64,000 nt of DNA from Chamaecyparis obtusa (lineage: Eukaryota > Streptophyta > Pinopsida > Cupressales > Cupressaceae), in NCBI GenBank assembly GCA_027943335.1, contig BSBK01000970.1:857001-921000 (forward strand), in the 5' to 3' direction. Below, piece after piece: positions 44,815 to 55,394 of the stretch. The position numbers and the translations under genes are program-made. How positions within the stretch are numbered: the stretch's first letter is position 1; the number at the start of each line of letters is the position of its first letter. The notes under the pieces were generated by a model that ran no database searches, was not told the origin of the DNA, and saw only the letters and a program-made list of their open reading frames with translations.

Positions 44815-45884
44815 TGTTGGAAATATTCAAGAATTAACCAAGTTATTGAGAGGGGAGGGGTGAATCAGTAACTTCAAATTTTCTTTCAATATCAGATGTA
44901 TTAACATATAGTTCACTTTATCCTTTTGCATATAGAAAGCATGAAACATAAAAGCATTCACAACAATGACACATAGATTTGGTTACCCAGAAACCTTCCA
45001 AAAGAAAGTAAAACTAGGGTGGGGATGAAACCCACAAAGCTTTAATACTGCAATATAAAGTTGGCTGGTTAAGGCTTACATTGATCACTTTTGATGATCT
45101 GCCCTGCTAGGAGCAATAAGGACTGCTAGGTCCACCTTGTTAGAGGTTTTACAAACATACAATGAAGTATGCACTTGGTTAAGAGATTTTACAAAGACTG
45201 TTAAGTCTACCCGGTTAAAGGATTTTAAGCTGATTCACCTGTTAGGATGAAACAGTAGATCTCTTACTTTGCAACTGGATTGCTGAATGAGATTCATTGA
45301 TGTACTGATCACCTTCTATGATGAATTTGTCTCTGTTGCTCCTTATGTATAGTAGCCCTTTGTAATTCACTAGTTTCTGCCTTTTTATCTCTTCTTTTTT
45401 TTCACATTCATACTACTTGGTATTTTTACAACATTGTTTATATACAAGTCTAAACAATTAATTACAATTACAAAGTCAGCTTAACAAATAAACATAAGTG
45501 CTACTAAGTCGGCCCAAGTAGGGTTACACGGTTCCTGCAAACTAACTCGGTGACTTTCTGATACTCGGCGTCCACTGCATTACTCGGCATCATCATGCAC
45601 TTAGTAGAAGTGAAGGCACGGTTCATACTAACCACTCGGTAAGTTTCAAACTTGATAAATACTTGTGACTCGGTAGACATAATGTCACTCGGTTTACACT
45701 GTCCTAGTCAGTTTGCACTGTCCTGCTCGGTTTGCACTGTCCTGCTCGGTTTGCACTGTTCTTCTCGGTTTGCACTGTCCTGCTCGGTTTGCACAATTCT
45801 GCTCAGTTTGCACTGTCCTGCTCAGTTTGGACTCAGGATGCAAATAAGTGTTGTCACTAGTGGCAATCTTTCTTAATGCCAACA
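44815..45884 (-). repeat. 5' LTR of the pol-less element
   Basis: 1070 bp, ends fixed by the TSD on the right and the PBS on the left. The seven-unit 19-bp repeat lies at 45691-45823 and the TATA-like box at 45437-45444. Confidence 0.93.
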
Positions 45885-45889
45885 AACTC

Positions 45890-45966
45890 TTCACAGGGCA
45901 TGTTAGTAGGTTTAAGTAGTCTCAATTAACATTGATTCTGCCTTCACCTTCCTTGCTCTTGTGTCA
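45890..45966 (+). repeat. 3' LTR of the chromovirus, last part
   Basis: After the TSD, TTCACAGGGCATGTTAGTAGG matches the 5' LTR at about 33283 and runs to CTTGTGTCA at 45966. Together with 37998-38705 it gives 785 bp. Confidence 0.9.
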
Positions 45967-45971
45967 TCTAC

Positions 45972-47621
45972 ATACCCATCCCAAAATTTTGTTTGAAAAA
46001 ATGTCAGGTTCCCCTTTTGCTTTCCCTTCATTCCCTTTTGTTTCTTGTTTTTCTTTGTTACCCTTTTTAGTGGTTTGGAGTTTGGGACTTTGAAGTCCTG
46101 CCCATTTTTAAAATTTTTTTTTCTGACCCCCATCCCTCGAGGTTTCATAATGTTCTGAGTATATCCTAACTCTTTGTGGTGTTCAAATTTTCAGATCCTA
46201 GTATCTAGAGCATGAAATGTCACCTGACAACAATAAGGGACAAGTTGCATTTAATGAAGTTACCTTGACACATTATAAAATGGTCTTTTAGAGCTCATTT
46301 TAAACTGACCAAGTGATAAAAATCTAAGTACGATCTCTGAGTGTAAAGAATCTTCTAATGGCTCAAATTGTTGTGTTCCTAGAGGTTGTTATTTCTTTTT
46401 CATGTGCTATTAGGTGGCATTTTGCATTTTCTCATGCATAGTTCAAGTAGGTAGGGTTTTCTCATTGCTTTTTTGAAATTCTTGTGTTTTCTTTTCATGT
46501 TTTTTTTTTTGTTTTTGTCTCGTAGGTTAGGGTCTATGTCTTTGAGCTTAGAATAAGTGATTTACAAGTGAAATTTGTGTCATAATCATGTTAGGGTTCT
46601 CTAATTTTGTGATTTCATGCTTCCTCATGACCTAAAATTATAATGTAGAATATTTTGGCATGGGAATTTTGTAAGGTTAATCAATTTAGGTCTTTTTTGT
46701 ATTATCATAGTTTTTTCCTATGTCGTATGGTGGCTAAGTTGAGGAAATCTTCAAAGGGGTGTGACAAAATGTATTAATTTCTAAGGATTTTTGTGTGCCC
46801 TGAGTTAATTTTCCATTTGTAAGTTTACCTTGTGAGTTGAGCCATCTTTCTAGTGCATCTTAGCTATTTTGGCAAGTATGGTTCAAATTGCATCATAAAG
46901 TTGTCACTCCACTTCATAACTCTTGTCTTGGGAATCCCACTGATATTTTCCCTAAGTTGAGTATCCAAGATTCTATATGCCTGATCTTGGATTCCCAAAA
47001 TATCCCTTTTGAGAGCCCACACATGAGAACCAACCCTTGGTCAAGACCATGATTTGGTAGAAGTATCTAACACTTAATGAGTACCAGACCTTTGGGTATG
47101 AGACTCTTGCTTCTGATTCTACCTTGTTTCACTCATGGAATGACTTTCCTAGTTCCTTGGTCCAATTTTCCCAATCTTTCCCTCTCTTATTAAAATGTAT
47201 TAACCAATGGGTGTCTTTAGACTTCATGTCTTGTGGTTAGTTCCCAACCATCCATTATTCTTAGAGGAACCTAAACTTAAGATGTACAAACCTGATCCCC
47301 AAAAGTGTTTATGTATTATAATAAAACATCTTTATGCTATACTAAATAAGGTTTTTTTTCCTTCTTTCAAGGTACTAGTTGATACAATAACAACCCCATC
47401 CAAACACCTGATCTAAAACTAGACCCAATATCACTAGTTCCCCCTAACAGGAAGACTAGGATGGAGCAGAAGATTAGTATAATACCAACCACAATGAGAT
47501 ATGTGTATCTTGGATAGCTAAAGATTTCCAAGATAGAGAGTAAAGTTCAAAACATTAAAAATAATGATATTGGGATGTCGGTTTGAAATCTATCAAAGCC
47601 ATAACTAAATGCATGACACCC
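45972..47621. other. Intergenic DNA, possibly old retroelement remnants
   Basis: This is the host sequence that once continued from 32572. No sustained coding frame. The open stretch 47207-47416 (plus) has FLEEPKLKMYKPDPQKCLCI, faintly reminiscent of gag-like repeats, but nothing supports it on either side. I see no LTR ends, terminal repeats or tandem arrays. Confidence 0.4.
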
Positions 47622-48043
47622 TGTTGGAAAGTTGACTATACTATTGTATATGACTAGATATGGTGTTTTCATTATGGAAAAAAAGTCATATAGAGTTTTG
47701 GAGTCAACACACATTATCAGAAGGTCAGAATATAGCTAAGTATAGAAGACTAGACAGTTAGCAGAGCACCAGTAGATCAGAGCATCAGTGCACATGTGTA
47801 TGACCGAGTTATCATGGTATGCACCCTTGAATTTAAGTTGGTAAATGAGTATTCATGCCAAGAAAAAGAGTGCATGATCAGATGAGACAGTATGACAAAG
47901 ATATAGATAGTTGAAGTGGTACAGACAGTGAATGTTAGAACATAATAGAGTATGCAACTAATTGTTAGTAATTTGATTAGCGGTTATATTAATTTTTTGT
48001 ACAGGCTATGCGCCTATTGTAATAAGGTTGTAGACATGTAAAC
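47622..48043 (+). mobile_element. Truncated LTR (plus strand) of a related element
   Basis: It begins TGTTGGAAAGTTGACTATAC and matches, in opposite orientation, the LTR whose start lies at 52994 (TGTTGGCAAGTTGACTATAC). The match holds through GTTAGCAGAGCACCAGTAG, GGTATGCACCC/TGTGCCC and GGTTGTAGACAT. It stops at 48043, where the minus-strand element begins. The rest of this LTR is expected beyond that element, outside the window. Confidence 0.7.
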
Positions 48044-48965
48044 TATTAGGAATGGGAACATTGAGAGGGGGGGGGTGAATCAATGTTCACTTAATTCAAT
48101 CTTTTCTTTTACTCTTAAACTTAACTTGAATGCTTAAGTACTAAAATGAACATTAACATAAATAAGAAACATGAACTCAACACATAACATTGATGTGGTT
48201 ATGGGGAAACCCAAATAGGTAAAAACCTTGGTGGGAATTGAAACCCACTAATAATCTATACTAGTGTTTTATGAGCCTTGTTAAAAATCCTTAACCCTAT
48301 TAGGAGTTGATTTACAATTTATTTAGTATAGTGACCTGGTCAAGGGTCAAACCCTGTTAGGTGTATTTTATAATAACCCTGTTAGGGGTGGGGACACACC
48401 GTCCTAGAGCTCATTTCTCAAGTGGTGAAGGCTACAACCTTCTGATCTCAGATACACACTATATCTACTGGATGAACTGGCACTGTGGCACTGCTTGTCT
48501 GATCAGTTCCTTTGATGTGCTGATGCTTTGACCTCTTACAAAGCTCTAATACATCTTAACAACTCTTCACATACCTTTTCTCTGCTTATCTTCACTCTAT
48601 CTCAACTTCCATGACTAATTACAAGGGCGCATCTAATATTTATATGCGCATACAAAACAATTAACTAGGTCGGCCCTTTAACCGATTACATACAATGCTT
48701 CTAATTGAATTGGCTCAAGCGTGTTTACAAAAAAACATAATTATATGTCTACAACCTAATTAAAATAGGTGAATAGCCCTTATATAACAATAATATAGTC
48801 TCTAATCAATTTACCATTAGTCGACTGCATACACTGTTATGTTCTGGCATTCACTTGCTGTGTAACTTCAACTATCTGTATCTTCCTTATACCAAATCTT
48901 TTGATCATGTGCTCATAGACTAAGCATGAATACACTCTTACCATCTTATCTTCTAGGGCACATAT

Positions 48966-49890
48966 GGATGCAGTCAAGGATGGTGGATCCAATTAAGGAT
49001 AGTCCAAACCTTGCAGCCAACAAAACAACACAGTGAAATATTCAACAACACAACAACAAATAATTGTTTAACCTATGATTTTCATTAACAGGCCTGGCTG
49101 TAAGGCCTTTCAGGTTAGGGCCAATTACAATCATAAACAATTCTACAAGATCTGAATAGATCCAATACAAAATCAACTAGTTCATCTCTGAAGACAATTA
49201 GAAGTTGATGGAAACCCTAAGGCAGATCTAAACTTGAGCTCACAAGCCTCCAAGAAATCTCCTTGTCTCCAAGTGTACAAACCGCTAGCTCTACAGTTAC
49301 AACCTATCAGATAACTATCTGATCTGCAAGATCATTTCCACAACTTCTCCAACTCCATCTTTCAAAACCTCATATCTGATTCCTAAGTCTTCCAAGTCAT
49401 GAAGTTCTACAATCTCCTGATGATCCTAAACATCTACCCCAAACATCCTATAAATACTAATCATCAGCCACAAGTCGATTGGATGAAACCATTAATTCCC
49501 CCCAACAAATATTAAATTCAATACAAGTTAGCATCAAAATAGCCTTACAAAAATTTAATCTAACATGTCATCCTGTAACAACAACTACCAATAATAAATG
49601 CACCAAGTCGGCCCAACAAATCAGATAGAACTCCAATCAGTAAACCAGAACTACCGATCAATAGTGAAATAACCCAGCATGCCAGGCATCACCAAGAACC
49701 AATGTCGACTGAGCACTACATGCATCACCGAGTAACACTTTCACTAAGCACCAAAGGTTACTAATTTCCTTCAATGACTAAGCTTCCTTAAATGATCGAG
49801 GTCATCGGTCAAGGCTGCAACTGAGTAACACTGGCCAAACATACACCCCCTATGCAGATTCATCGAGTACCCTAGAATTCCCTTGCATCA
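48966..49890 (-). repeat. 3' LTR of the TR-GAG-like element
   Basis: 925 bp, parallel to 51875-52797 throughout, including AAGTCGGCCCAACAAATCA and ATTCATCGAGTACCCTAGAA near the right end. Confidence 0.88.
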
Positions 49891-50025
49891 GACACACCAG
49901 GTTCAAAAAGATGTTCATATGTGAGAAGAACATCTTTCAGGATTCAACACATAAACCCTGAACTGGTTCTTCACATACAAGTCCTCCATCTTTTCAGCAT
50001 GCATATTCTTCCACTTTAGCTTTTT

Positions 50026-50520
50026 CTATCTCTTCAAGTCTTTTCTTGACAACAAACTGGTTTGTTCCCCATACTGATAATTCATTTTCTCTGGATCCAC
50101 AATCTCAACCCAGCTACCAATACTCAAGCTTCTCCTATCCAGTGTTGTATCCAGCAAAGGCATTAGGGAAAACTTCATGTCATCCTTCTCAATAGTAAAC
50201 ACATTTCTTACATAGTCATACATAGCTCTGCAATCATATTGCCAAGGTCTATCGAGCAATATATCAAAACTATTCATCTTCACAATGTCACATAACACAA
50301 GATCCTTATACTGGCCAATCTAAACATCAATAAAGCATTGTTCTCTTACTTCTAGAGCATGAACATCTTGTAACCAGCCAATCCTATAAGGACAAGGATG
50401 CTTCATTCTATTCAACCCAAGTCTCTAAACCATGTCCTCAACAACAAGGTTATCAGTACTACCACTATCAAAAATAACATCATAGAGTTTGCCTCCAGAA
50501 TTGCATTGGGTCCTAAACAA
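50026..50520 (-). pseudogene. Retropepsin-like domain of the TR-GAG-like element
   Basis: The minus strand around 50420-50520 shows KLYDVIFDSGSTDNLVVED, with the catalytic Asp-Ser-Gly. The open frame at 50026-50298 begins MLCDIVKMNSFDILLDRPWQ and continues YDCRAMYD, the flap-distal block of Ty3 proteases (usually LLGRPW; Gly is Asp here). It ends at a stop followed by a short spacer to the LTR, with no RT behind it. Role: Gag processing, or an inert remnant. Confidence 0.8.
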
Positions 50521-50639
50521 GTTACTCCTATGATAATGTTCCTCCTTTGTACCAAGCAATGTTCGCTAAAGCAACAAGTTCTTAGATTTAGGTCCATTCT
50601 CATTCACCATAGTAGTTCATTGATCACCAAGCTTCTTTT

Positions 50640-51689
50640 GTGTACACTCAAAAGAATGGTGTCCTTCCTCTCCATAGTTATAGAAATTACCCTTAAAGAT
50701 AACCCTACCTATCTTCTTCTTCAGTTCCATAGGTTTCTATTCATCTTCTACATCAGTCGGTTTATCCCTCACCAAGTGATCAAGCTTTTCCTTCCCTCGG
50801 GGATTACGATGTTGTTTCTTCTTTAACTTATCTTCTACCTTCAGAGTATACTGATAAGCATCTTCAACAAAATCAATCTTCAGCGGACCAAGCTCATCCT
50901 AAATATTGAATCTTAAACCATTCACATACTGAGCTACCTTTTCCTTACCAAGCTCTCTGTGTCCAGACTGAATAGTAAGTTTGTAGAACTCCTCAGTATA
51001 ATCTTCCATAGATAGATCCTTCTATTTTATATTCTGCAACTTCTTAAACAAGTCAAGCTCATAATTAGAAGGTATGAACTTAGCTTTCAACTTAGTCACC
51101 ATCAACCTCCACCTATTGATCTTCATTTCACCTTCATCTTCTCTATCTCTTTGTAGTTCCTTCCACCAAAGAGTAACATGTCCTTTCAACTTTGTCTATG
51201 CTAATCTCACCTGAAGAGGATCTTCAATTTCTTCTAGCTCAAAGAAATCTTCAATTTACCAATCCAATCAATAAAGTTCTAGGGCTTCAAAGTACCAAAG
51301 AAAGTAGAAACTTCCATTCAGTAACTACTACTTAACCGAGCTCCAAATCTAGGTAACCAAGTAGTTCTATCTTCACTAGATATATCCCTTTGGTCTTCAC
51401 CACTAGATCCAGTAGGTTCAAAGTCTTCAGTAGCTTCCTCATAACCATCTTCAGTACCAACATTCTAAGGTATACTAGTAACAGCTCTCATGATCTCAGT
51501 GACCATGTCATTCTTCATCAACTCCATCTCAAATCTAAAATTTGATTTCACCTTCTCTATGATCTTGGATTCAATAGTATCACAAAGATCAAAAATAACT
51601 CTAGGGTCCAATCTCCTCGAAGGCATCCTTAAAGATATACAAAACCCTCGGCAACAAATCCTCACCGACCACCTTGTGACAATCTCCAA
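50640..51689 (-). pseudogene. Gag of the TR-GAG-like element
   Basis: The ATG at 51689 starts an open stretch with FDLCDTIESKIIEKVKSNF. Downstream, in several frames, TFFGTLKP and FIDWIGKLK, then gag blocks similar to those of the chromovirus at 33.7-34.1 kb are recognisable (51000-51330), so frameshifts are present. The knuckle near 50650-50690 reads FYNYGEEGHHSFEC: the first two Cys ligands are Phe and Tyr. This copy could not bind zinc there. Confidence 0.75.
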
Positions 51690-51856
51690 GTTGTATGCAA
51701 GTTAGATCTCAACCTGCCATCTTGAACAAACAACTAGGGAAAGATCCACAAGTTCAGTGCCATGGATCTGCAATCCAGATCATAGGATCTCTTCACAAAC
51801 AAGATCAAATTCATAAGATTAGCCTTGCTAGGTCAACCTTTTCTCCACAAGATCAA

Positions 51857-51874
51857 CCTGGCTCTGATACCACC
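51857..51874 (-). promoter_or_regulatory. Primer binding site (initiator tRNA-Met)
   Basis: The minus strand reads GGTGGTATCAGAGCCAGG directly after the LTR end; TGGTATCAGAGC is the plant initiator-Met complement. Confidence 0.88.
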
Positions 51875-52797
51875 TAATGTAGTCAAGGATGGTAGATCCA
51901 ATTAAGGATAGTCCAAACCTTGCAACCAACAGAACAACATAGTGGAATACTCAACAACACAATAATAAATAATTGTTTAACCTATGATTTTCATTAACAA
52001 GGGCTTCTAGGTTAGGGCCAATTACAATTAGAAATAATTTTGCAAGATCCAAATAGATCCAATACAAACTCATCTAGTTCAGCTCTGAAGACAATCAAAA
52101 GTTGATGGAAACCCTAAGGAAGATCTAAACTTGAGCTCGCAAGCCTCCAAGAAATATCCTTGTCTCCAAGTGTGCAAACCACTAGCTCTGCAGTTACAAC
52201 CTATTAGATACCTATCTGATCTACAAGATCATGGAAGATCTATTCTACAACTTCTCCAAATCTAGCTTTCAGAACCTTAGATCTGATTCCTAAGTCTTCC
52301 AAGTCATGAACTTCTATGATCTCCTAATGATCTTAAACATTTACCCCAAACATCCTATAAATACTAATCATCAGCCAAAAGTTAGCTAGATGAAACCATT
52401 AACTCCCCCCAAAAAATATTAAATTCAATACAAGTTCACATCAAAATAGCCTTACAAACATTTAATCTAACATGTCAGCCTGTAACAATAACTACCAACA
52501 ATAAATGCACCAAGTCAGCCCAACAAATCATATAGAACTCTAGTTGGTAAACCAAAACTACTGAGCAATAGTGAAATAACTGAGCATGCCAGGCATCACT
52601 AAGCACCAGTGTCGACCGAGCACCATAGGTATCACTAAGTAACACTTTCACTGAGCACTAGAGGTTACCAAGTTCCTTTAGCGACCGAGCTTCCTTCAAT
52701 GATAGAGGTCGTCAGTCAAGGTTGTAATTGAGTAACACTGGCCAAACATACACCCCTCATGCAGATTCACTGAGTACCCTAGAATTCCCTTGCATCA
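51875..52797 (-). repeat. 5' LTR of the TR-GAG-like element
   Basis: 923 bp. The inner terminus reads ...ACTACATTA on the minus strand, a C-to-T change from the ATCA seen in the family. Confidence 0.88.
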
Positions 52798-52994
52798 CAT
52801 ACCATAACTTGGTCATACGCATGTGTGTTGATACTCTAAACTACTGGTGCTCTGCTAACTATCCAGTCTTCTACACTTAGCTAATTTTTGATCTTCTCAT
52901 CAAGTGCACTGACTCCAAAACACTATATGACTTTGTTTCCATAATGATAACACTATATTAATTTATATATACTAGTATAGTCAACTTGCCAACA

Positions 52995-53185
52995 ATCTCC
53001 CCCCTTTTCATTGATGGCAACAAAGGAATATGGAAAAGTTACTAACTGTCACTTAATACAAAAAACACTTAATCATATTCTATCTTATATCTCCCTTATA
53101 TCTTCTTACTATACATTTTCTTTACATAGCTATAGCTCCATATTCTATACATACTCCCCCTTTGACATTAATGAAAAAGGAGTTA
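52995..53185 (-). promoter_or_regulatory. Polypurine tracts of the second pol-less element
   Basis: On the minus strand AATGAAAAGGGGGGAGAT abuts the LTR start at 52994. TATAAGGGAGATATAA (near 53092) and AATGTCAAAGGGGGAGTA (near 53153) are further copies, the multi-tract layout also seen at 39776-39950. Confidence 0.75.
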
Positions 53186-53238
53186 CAAAACTGAATCTGT
53201 ACAAGTACTTACACTGAAAGTACATCCAGGTATGCAAT

Positions 53239-54618
53239 CTATAAATTTTGGATCTCTTGCTTCCAAAATGCAATCAATGCATTGATTGTTTGGAGATGGG
53301 CGCACAAGGCATATTGTAGTTTCTCCATCTTCTCCAAATCTGAACTAGGACCTTGATCATATGTCACCATGGTGGCATCGATCTCCTTGATATTCTGATT
53401 CAACACATCTAGGGAGGGCACAAGAGCATTTCTAAGCTGAGTTTGGCTAGCCCTTATCTTTGACATCTCCATTTTTGTCTTCTCAATTTTGTCAATTTGT
53501 CCCTAATATACATTGTTACACATGTTTACATTAGTAGAGGGATCTTCTACTGACTTCCTCACTTTTTCAATCATGGCCTTTGCTTCTTGAATCTACTTAT
53601 AGTGATCGGTTGTCAACTTATCTTGATTCATATAGTTAGCAATAATTTTCCTTCCTTGTGCTGTGAACTCTTTCAAAGTTTCTTGTCCAACTTTGAGTGA
53701 ACTAAGGTCTAGTGAGAAGTTATTGACCAACTCATTTAATATTTTCTTCATATACTTCTCCTCTACAACTAATGATGTTGATTTTTCCAAGATAGAGAGA
53801 TTACTCTTGAACTGTGAAAGAATTGCACTTACATCATCAATAGCGTGTACCTTGGACACTTTCTTATCTATTGGTAACAAGTTGTTTAGGATATTTACTA
53901 ATTCTAAAAGGAAGGGATTCCTCATTACCTATTTCTCCTTGGCCTTCTCCATAGCTAAGACATTGAACTTGATAAGGTATTCTTCTCTCCATGAGTCCAA
54001 ACTAGTGGTGTCATATGTCAAGCCTTACAACAATGATGTTGAGGGAGTGATAGGAGTGCTATCCATCACTTCTTGCTTTAGTTTTCTTAGCATTTCAACA
54101 TATGGCTTATCTGTTGTTTCATTTCCTTTTTCTCTTCTTTTTCTTTCTCATCTTCCATATTTTCTTTGTATTTTTCTTGCTCTTCTTTTTCTGCTTCCTT
54201 CTCTTCTTCTTTTTCATCTATTATATCTTCAATGTGTACTTCTTGTGGCTTGGGTGAATTGTTACCACAAAGGATTTCATCTTCTTATGTGTTCACAAAA
54301 GCTTCCTCAAACTTATCCAAGTCTCTATATGTGGCCGCCATGGCTATTTCTATATTGTCAATAATGATAGTGTTATCTTATAGTGACTCTATCATGGGCA
54401 TAGAATTTTCTACCTTTGTATGTGTTTCTACTACAGGCACTAAATCTTGAGGACCTGTCATTGTACCTTTGTGGTCTCTAACCCCTTGGCTTCCTTAGGA
54501 GGCACTTGAGTTGTGTGCACAATAGATGGATACATGTGTCTATTCAATAATACCTCCTCAAAGGCTTTCTCTATCTCTTTAGCTACTAACTCATAATGTT
54601 TATCCATGATATGCAGTG
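53239..54618 (-). pseudogene. Long gene of the second pol-less element, C-terminal part
   Basis: Minus strand from 54618 leftwards: LHIMDKHYELVAKEIEKAFE, a Glu/Lys-rich linker (EEEKEAEKEEQEKYKENMED, about 54160-54220), then helices in the open stretches 53593-53925 (LELVNILNNLLPIDKKVSKV, LSILEKSTSLVVEEKYMKK) and 53239-53472 (MEMSKIRASQTQLRNALVPS, LQYALCAHLQTINALIAFW). Stops lie near 54380, 54290, 54030, 53930 and 53505. It resembles the helical tail at 40006-41046 in layout, not closely in sequence. At 54618-54623 it meets the TSD of the plus-strand Sirevirus, and its frame resumes at 62064. Confidence 0.7.
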
Positions 54619-54623
54619 TTCTT

Positions 54624-55337
54624 TGTTGTGTGCATAGTAGAGCTGATAAAATGTTTATCTAAGTTTGTTATGGTTTCTCTAGTATGATTTCAAGGTGGTT
54701 CTAATAGGATGACTTGATTATATCATTTAGAGGAAAGATATTTATAGGTAGTCATTTGTGATTTCTTAAGTGTGTTTCATGGTTGATTAAATAGAGTAGA
54801 GGAGAGTGTGCAAAGTGTTGATCCATCAGAAGAGGGTCTATGTGACCAAGTAAAGTATTTTTTCTATACATTGGAATTGATCCAGACAGTAGGTCAAAGC
54901 GCAGTTCACCAAGATCTAGATATAGTGTGTATCTATTATTCAGAAGGTTGTAGCCTTCACCCCTTTGAGAAGTGAGCTCTCAGATAGTGCATCCTCTCCC
55001 CTAACAAGGACAATTGTAAAAGACTCCTAATAGGGTCTGACCCTTGACTAGGTCTACTATACTAAATATATTGTAAAGCAACTCCTAACAGGGTTAAGGA
55101 TCTTATAACAAGGATCATAATACACTAGTGCAAAATATTAGTGGGTGTCAATTCCCACTGTGTATTTTACCTATTTGGGTTTCCTTGTAAACAAAATATT
55201 GTGTTGATTTCAAGTGTTCTTTCATTGTGTTTATGCTCTATGTTTAAGTATACTTAATTTGATAAAGAATTGAAACTTGTAGATAACTGTTTCACCCCCC
55301 CCCCCCTCTCAATTATCTCTTGAGACTATTCGTAACA
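54624..55337 (+). repeat. 5' LTR, 5'-truncated
   Basis: Starts TGTTGTGTGCATAGTAGAGC, aligned with TGTTGCATGCATAGTAGAGC at 61347 of the 3' LTR, and ends ATTCGTAACA. Homology to the 3' LTR begins at the very first base after the TSD. A C-run of 13 lies near 55292-55304. Confidence 0.88.
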
Positions 55338-55352
55338 ATTGGTATCAGAGAT
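55338..55352 (+). promoter_or_regulatory. Primer binding site (initiator tRNA-Met)
   Basis: ATTGGTATCAGAGATAAG directly follows the 5' LTR; the first 13 bases match the sites at 23229-23244 and 44796-44814. Confidence 0.9.
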
Positions 55353-55394
55353 AAGTGCCTCGGAAAGAAATTTTAACAGCTTGAGGTTGATCAG

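Larger units (their letters stand above)
38706..45884 (-). mobile_element. Complete pol-less LTR retrotransposon, 7179 bp (non-autonomous, Sirevirus-like)
   Basis: Perfect TSD AACTC (38701-38705 and 45885-45889). The two LTRs are exactly 1070 bp each (38706-39775, 44815-45884), start TGTTGGCATTAAG and end CCAACA on the minus strand. It has an initiator-Met PBS and three polypurine tracts. The internal 5039 bp encode ORF1 (coiled coil plus five CCHC knuckles) and a long ORF2 with its in-frame continuation. I find no protease, RT, RNase H or integrase motif in any frame. It must have been mobilised by another element's proteins, plausibly a Sirevirus. It is nested in the chromovirus 3' LTR, so it is younger. 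Confidence 0.92.
32573..45966 (+). mobile_element. Ty3/Gypsy chromovirus, 6210 bp plus a nested element
   Basis: LTRs of 785 bp: 32573-33357, and 37998-38705 joined to 45890-45966 once the nested element and one TSD are removed. Flanking 5-mers TCTAT (32568-32572) and TCTAC (45967-45971) are a 4-of-5 TSD. Internal order: gag with a zinc knuckle, protease, RT, RNase H, integrase, chromodomain. All coding blocks lie in one frame with about 20 stops and no frameshift. The LTR copies have equal length and differ by many transitions, so the insertion is old. Confidence 0.93.
48966..52797 (-). mobile_element. Gag-protease-only Gypsy element (TR-GAG-like), 3832 bp
   Basis: LTRs 48966-49890 (925 bp) and 51875-52797 (923 bp), termini GGATGCAGTC/TAATGTAGTC (both decayed from TGATG) and TTGCATCA. 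Near-TSD CATAT (48961-48965) and CATAC (52798-52802). The PBS is next to the right LTR. The 1984-bp interior encodes gag, a zinc knuckle and a retropepsin-like domain, then a spacer, and reaches the 3' LTR with no RT, RNase H or integrase. Such elements are known in plants as terminal-repeat gag (TR-GAG) elements. The solo LTR at 3810-4713 is the same family. Confidence 0.85.
48044..52994 (-). repeat. 3' LTR of the second pol-less element, split by an insertion
   Basis: Pieces 48044-48965 and 52798-52994 form one LTR. It starts (minus strand) TGTTGGCAAGTTGAC at 52994 and ends at the C-run CACCCCCCCCC...CTCTCAATG and ATTCCTAATA at 48044. Within it, on the minus strand, are GGAAACCCA-like leader words typical of these LTRs' R-U5 part (48190-48400). 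Confidence 0.8.

Noticed and set aside
47207..47416. 69-codon plus-strand frame as a gene
   Set aside because: Short, unsupported by flanking frames, in a region without other coding signal.
53663..54364. 233-codon plus-strand frame with hydrophobic stretches
   Set aside because: Antisense of the Glu/Lys-rich linker of the minus-strand gene; Phe/Leu/Ser content is what the complement of GAA/AAG-rich DNA gives.
55338..55352. tRNA-Met-like sequence
   Set aside because: Only the 3' complement is present, next to an LTR: a primer binding site, not a tRNA gene.
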